Below, in pieces: positions 13,607 to 14,610 of a stretch of 14,610 nt of DNA; the stretch's first letter is position 1, and each line of letters opens with the position of its first letter. The translations under genes and the position numbers were made by a program. The notes below the pieces were generated by a model. That model saw only the letters and a program-made list of their open reading frames with translations, did not search any database and was not told the DNA's origin. Source of the DNA: Puniceicoccales bacterium (GTDB lineage Bacteria > Verrucomicrobiota > Verrucomicrobiia > Opitutales > UBA9783); assembly GCA_031260015.1 (NCBI GenBank), contig JAIRKR010000057.1, positions 1 to 14,610 of the forward strand, in the 5' to 3' direction.

Positions 13607-14610
13607 GCCATCCACAGAGTTCAATCAAACCAATTTATCGGAAGCAATCTCATTGCGGCCTTTGTCTTTCGCGGATTTCATTGGGCAATCTAAGACATTG
13701 GAACGACTAAAAATCATGGTCGGAGCTGCCCGTCAACGAAAGGATGCCCTCAATCACATTTTAATCAGTGGCCCTCCCGGTCTTGGTAAGACGACGCTGG
13801 CACACATTTTGGGAAATGAAATGCGAGTACACGTGCACATTTCATCGGGGCCTGTGATAGAAAAAGCAGCCGATTTGGCAGGATTGCTCACCAATCTAGA
13901 AATCAATGACATTTTGTTCATCGATGAGATTCATCGGATCCCGAAAGCTGTGGAAGAATACCTGTATTCGGCCATGGAAGATTTTCACATCGACGTTATG
14001 ATTGATCAAGGGCCCAATGCGCGCAGCGTACGCTTATCCATTCCCAAATTTACGCTCATTGGAGCCACAACGCGCGTAGGTCTGCTGACGGCTCCCCTGC
14101 GCAGTCGATTTACACTGCAAACGCGTTTGGATCATTACCAATGCCAAGATCTATCTAAAATCGTTGCAAGAACCGCTCAAATCTTGGCAATCCAATTGAC
14201 CGAAGCCGGCGCCCAAGAAATCGCCTCTCGATCGAGAGGAACACCGCGTATTGCCAATAATTTAGTTCACTTTGTCCGAGATTATGCTTCCCAAAAAAAT
14301 AGTGCAGTCATTGATGGGCAAGTCGCTTCGTCGGCCCTACACCTATTGGACATAGACGAATGTGGATTGGATGAGATGGATAAAAGAATTCTATCGACCC
14401 TGGCGAACAATTTTCAAGGAGGTCCCGCAGGTATTCATGCACTGGCCGTTGCCATAGGCGAGCAGGCAGACACTTTGGAAGAAGTCCACGAACCTTTTCT
14501 CATTCAAGAAGGATATTTGCAAAGAACACCCCAGGGACGACAATTAACCGCCAAGGGTTGGCGGGCAATTTCAATGCAGGTACCGCAGCGAGATCTACAA
14601 TTGGAACATC
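13593..14610 (+). CDS. ruvB: Holliday junction branch migration helicase RuvB (3' end cut by window)
   Basis: AAA+ motor that, loaded by RuvA, drives branch migration of Holliday junctions in recombinational repair. The reading frame stays open to the window edge, giving 339 residues and almost the whole protein, since RuvB is usually 335-350. Visible are LRPLSFADFIGQ (21-32), Walker A GPPGLGKTT (60-68), Walker B ILFIDEIHR (107-115), sensor 1 with arginine finger LIGATTRVGLLTAPLRSRF (155-173), sensor 2 RGTPRIANN (215-223), and the winged-helix part GLDEMDKRIL to GYLQRTPQGR (258-316). ATG 13593 or 13599 could start it; both lie inside pntB (14- or 8-nt overlap), so it is probably translated from the pnt transcript. 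Neither has a strong ribosome site. ruvA and ruvC are not adjacent upstream. Confidence 0.96.
   Translation, partial: MLMNKPSTEFNQTNLSEAISLRPLSFADFIGQSKTLERLKIMVGAARQRKDALNHILISGPPGLGKTTLAHILGNEMRVHVHISSGPVIEKAADLAGLLTNLEINDILFIDEIHRIPKAVEEYLYSAMEDFHIDVMIDQGPNARSVRLSIPKFTLIGATTRVGLLTAPLRSRFTLQTRLDHYQCQDLSKIVARTAQILAIQLTEAGAQEIASRSRGTPRIANNLVHFVRDYASQKNSAVIDGQVASSALHLLDIDECGLDEMDKRILSTLANNFQGGPAGIHALAVAIGEQADTLEEVHEPFLIQEGYLQRTPQGRQLTAKGWRAISMQVPQRDLQLEH

Overview
This 14.6 kb window is chromosomal DNA from a Gram-negative bacterium. LPS core-type glycosyltransferase, a probable lipoprotein, prepilin peptidase and a CHASE2 adenylate cyclase all point that way. GC looks moderate to low (about 40-45%, judged by eye). 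Gene content is mostly housekeeping, with no mobile element, tRNA, rRNA or CRISPR array. The CHASE2 cyclase architecture and the unusual FtsY motif (DGSLGIN in place of DAxxGQN) make me lean towards Verrucomicrobiota, class Opitutia. That is an inference from memory of family features, not a demonstrated placement.

Layout. 1-270: no gene recognised. 271-2580 (-): membrane CHASE2 class III adenylate cyclase. 2654-3202 (+): TadA tRNA adenosine deaminase, divergent from the cyclase. 3283-6105 (-): a probable lipoprotein of unknown function followed 15 nt later by priA, convergent with tadA. 6238-8872 (+): a compact nusB-ftsY-rmuC operon with overlapping stop/start codons. 8873-9268: a gene-free stretch with a likely terminator and two further inverted repeats. 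9269-10500 (+): a prepilin peptidase gene overlapping, by one base, a short ORF that carries a prepilin cleavage motif and is probably a minor pseudopilin. 10713-11663 (+): a GT9 heptosyltransferase. 11924-14610 (+): transhydrogenase genes pntAB (membrane part of alpha) and pntB, then ruvB overlapping the end of pntB and running off the window.

How the genes relate. tadA (wobble inosine), priA (replication restart), nusB (antitermination), ftsY (SRP receptor), rmuC and ruvB (recombination and repair) are core information-processing genes. The peptidase/pseudopilin pair is a small self-contained unit, probably processing and supplying part of a type IV pilus or type II secretion-like machine whose other parts are not here. 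The transhydrogenase locus has the membrane and NADP-binding parts but lacks the NAD-binding subunit (pntAA) that normally sits just upstream.

I found no strong candidate for a wholly new system. The best leads are the coupled prepilin peptidase/pseudopilin pair, the missing pntAA, and the unassigned lipoprotein with its unusual start region.
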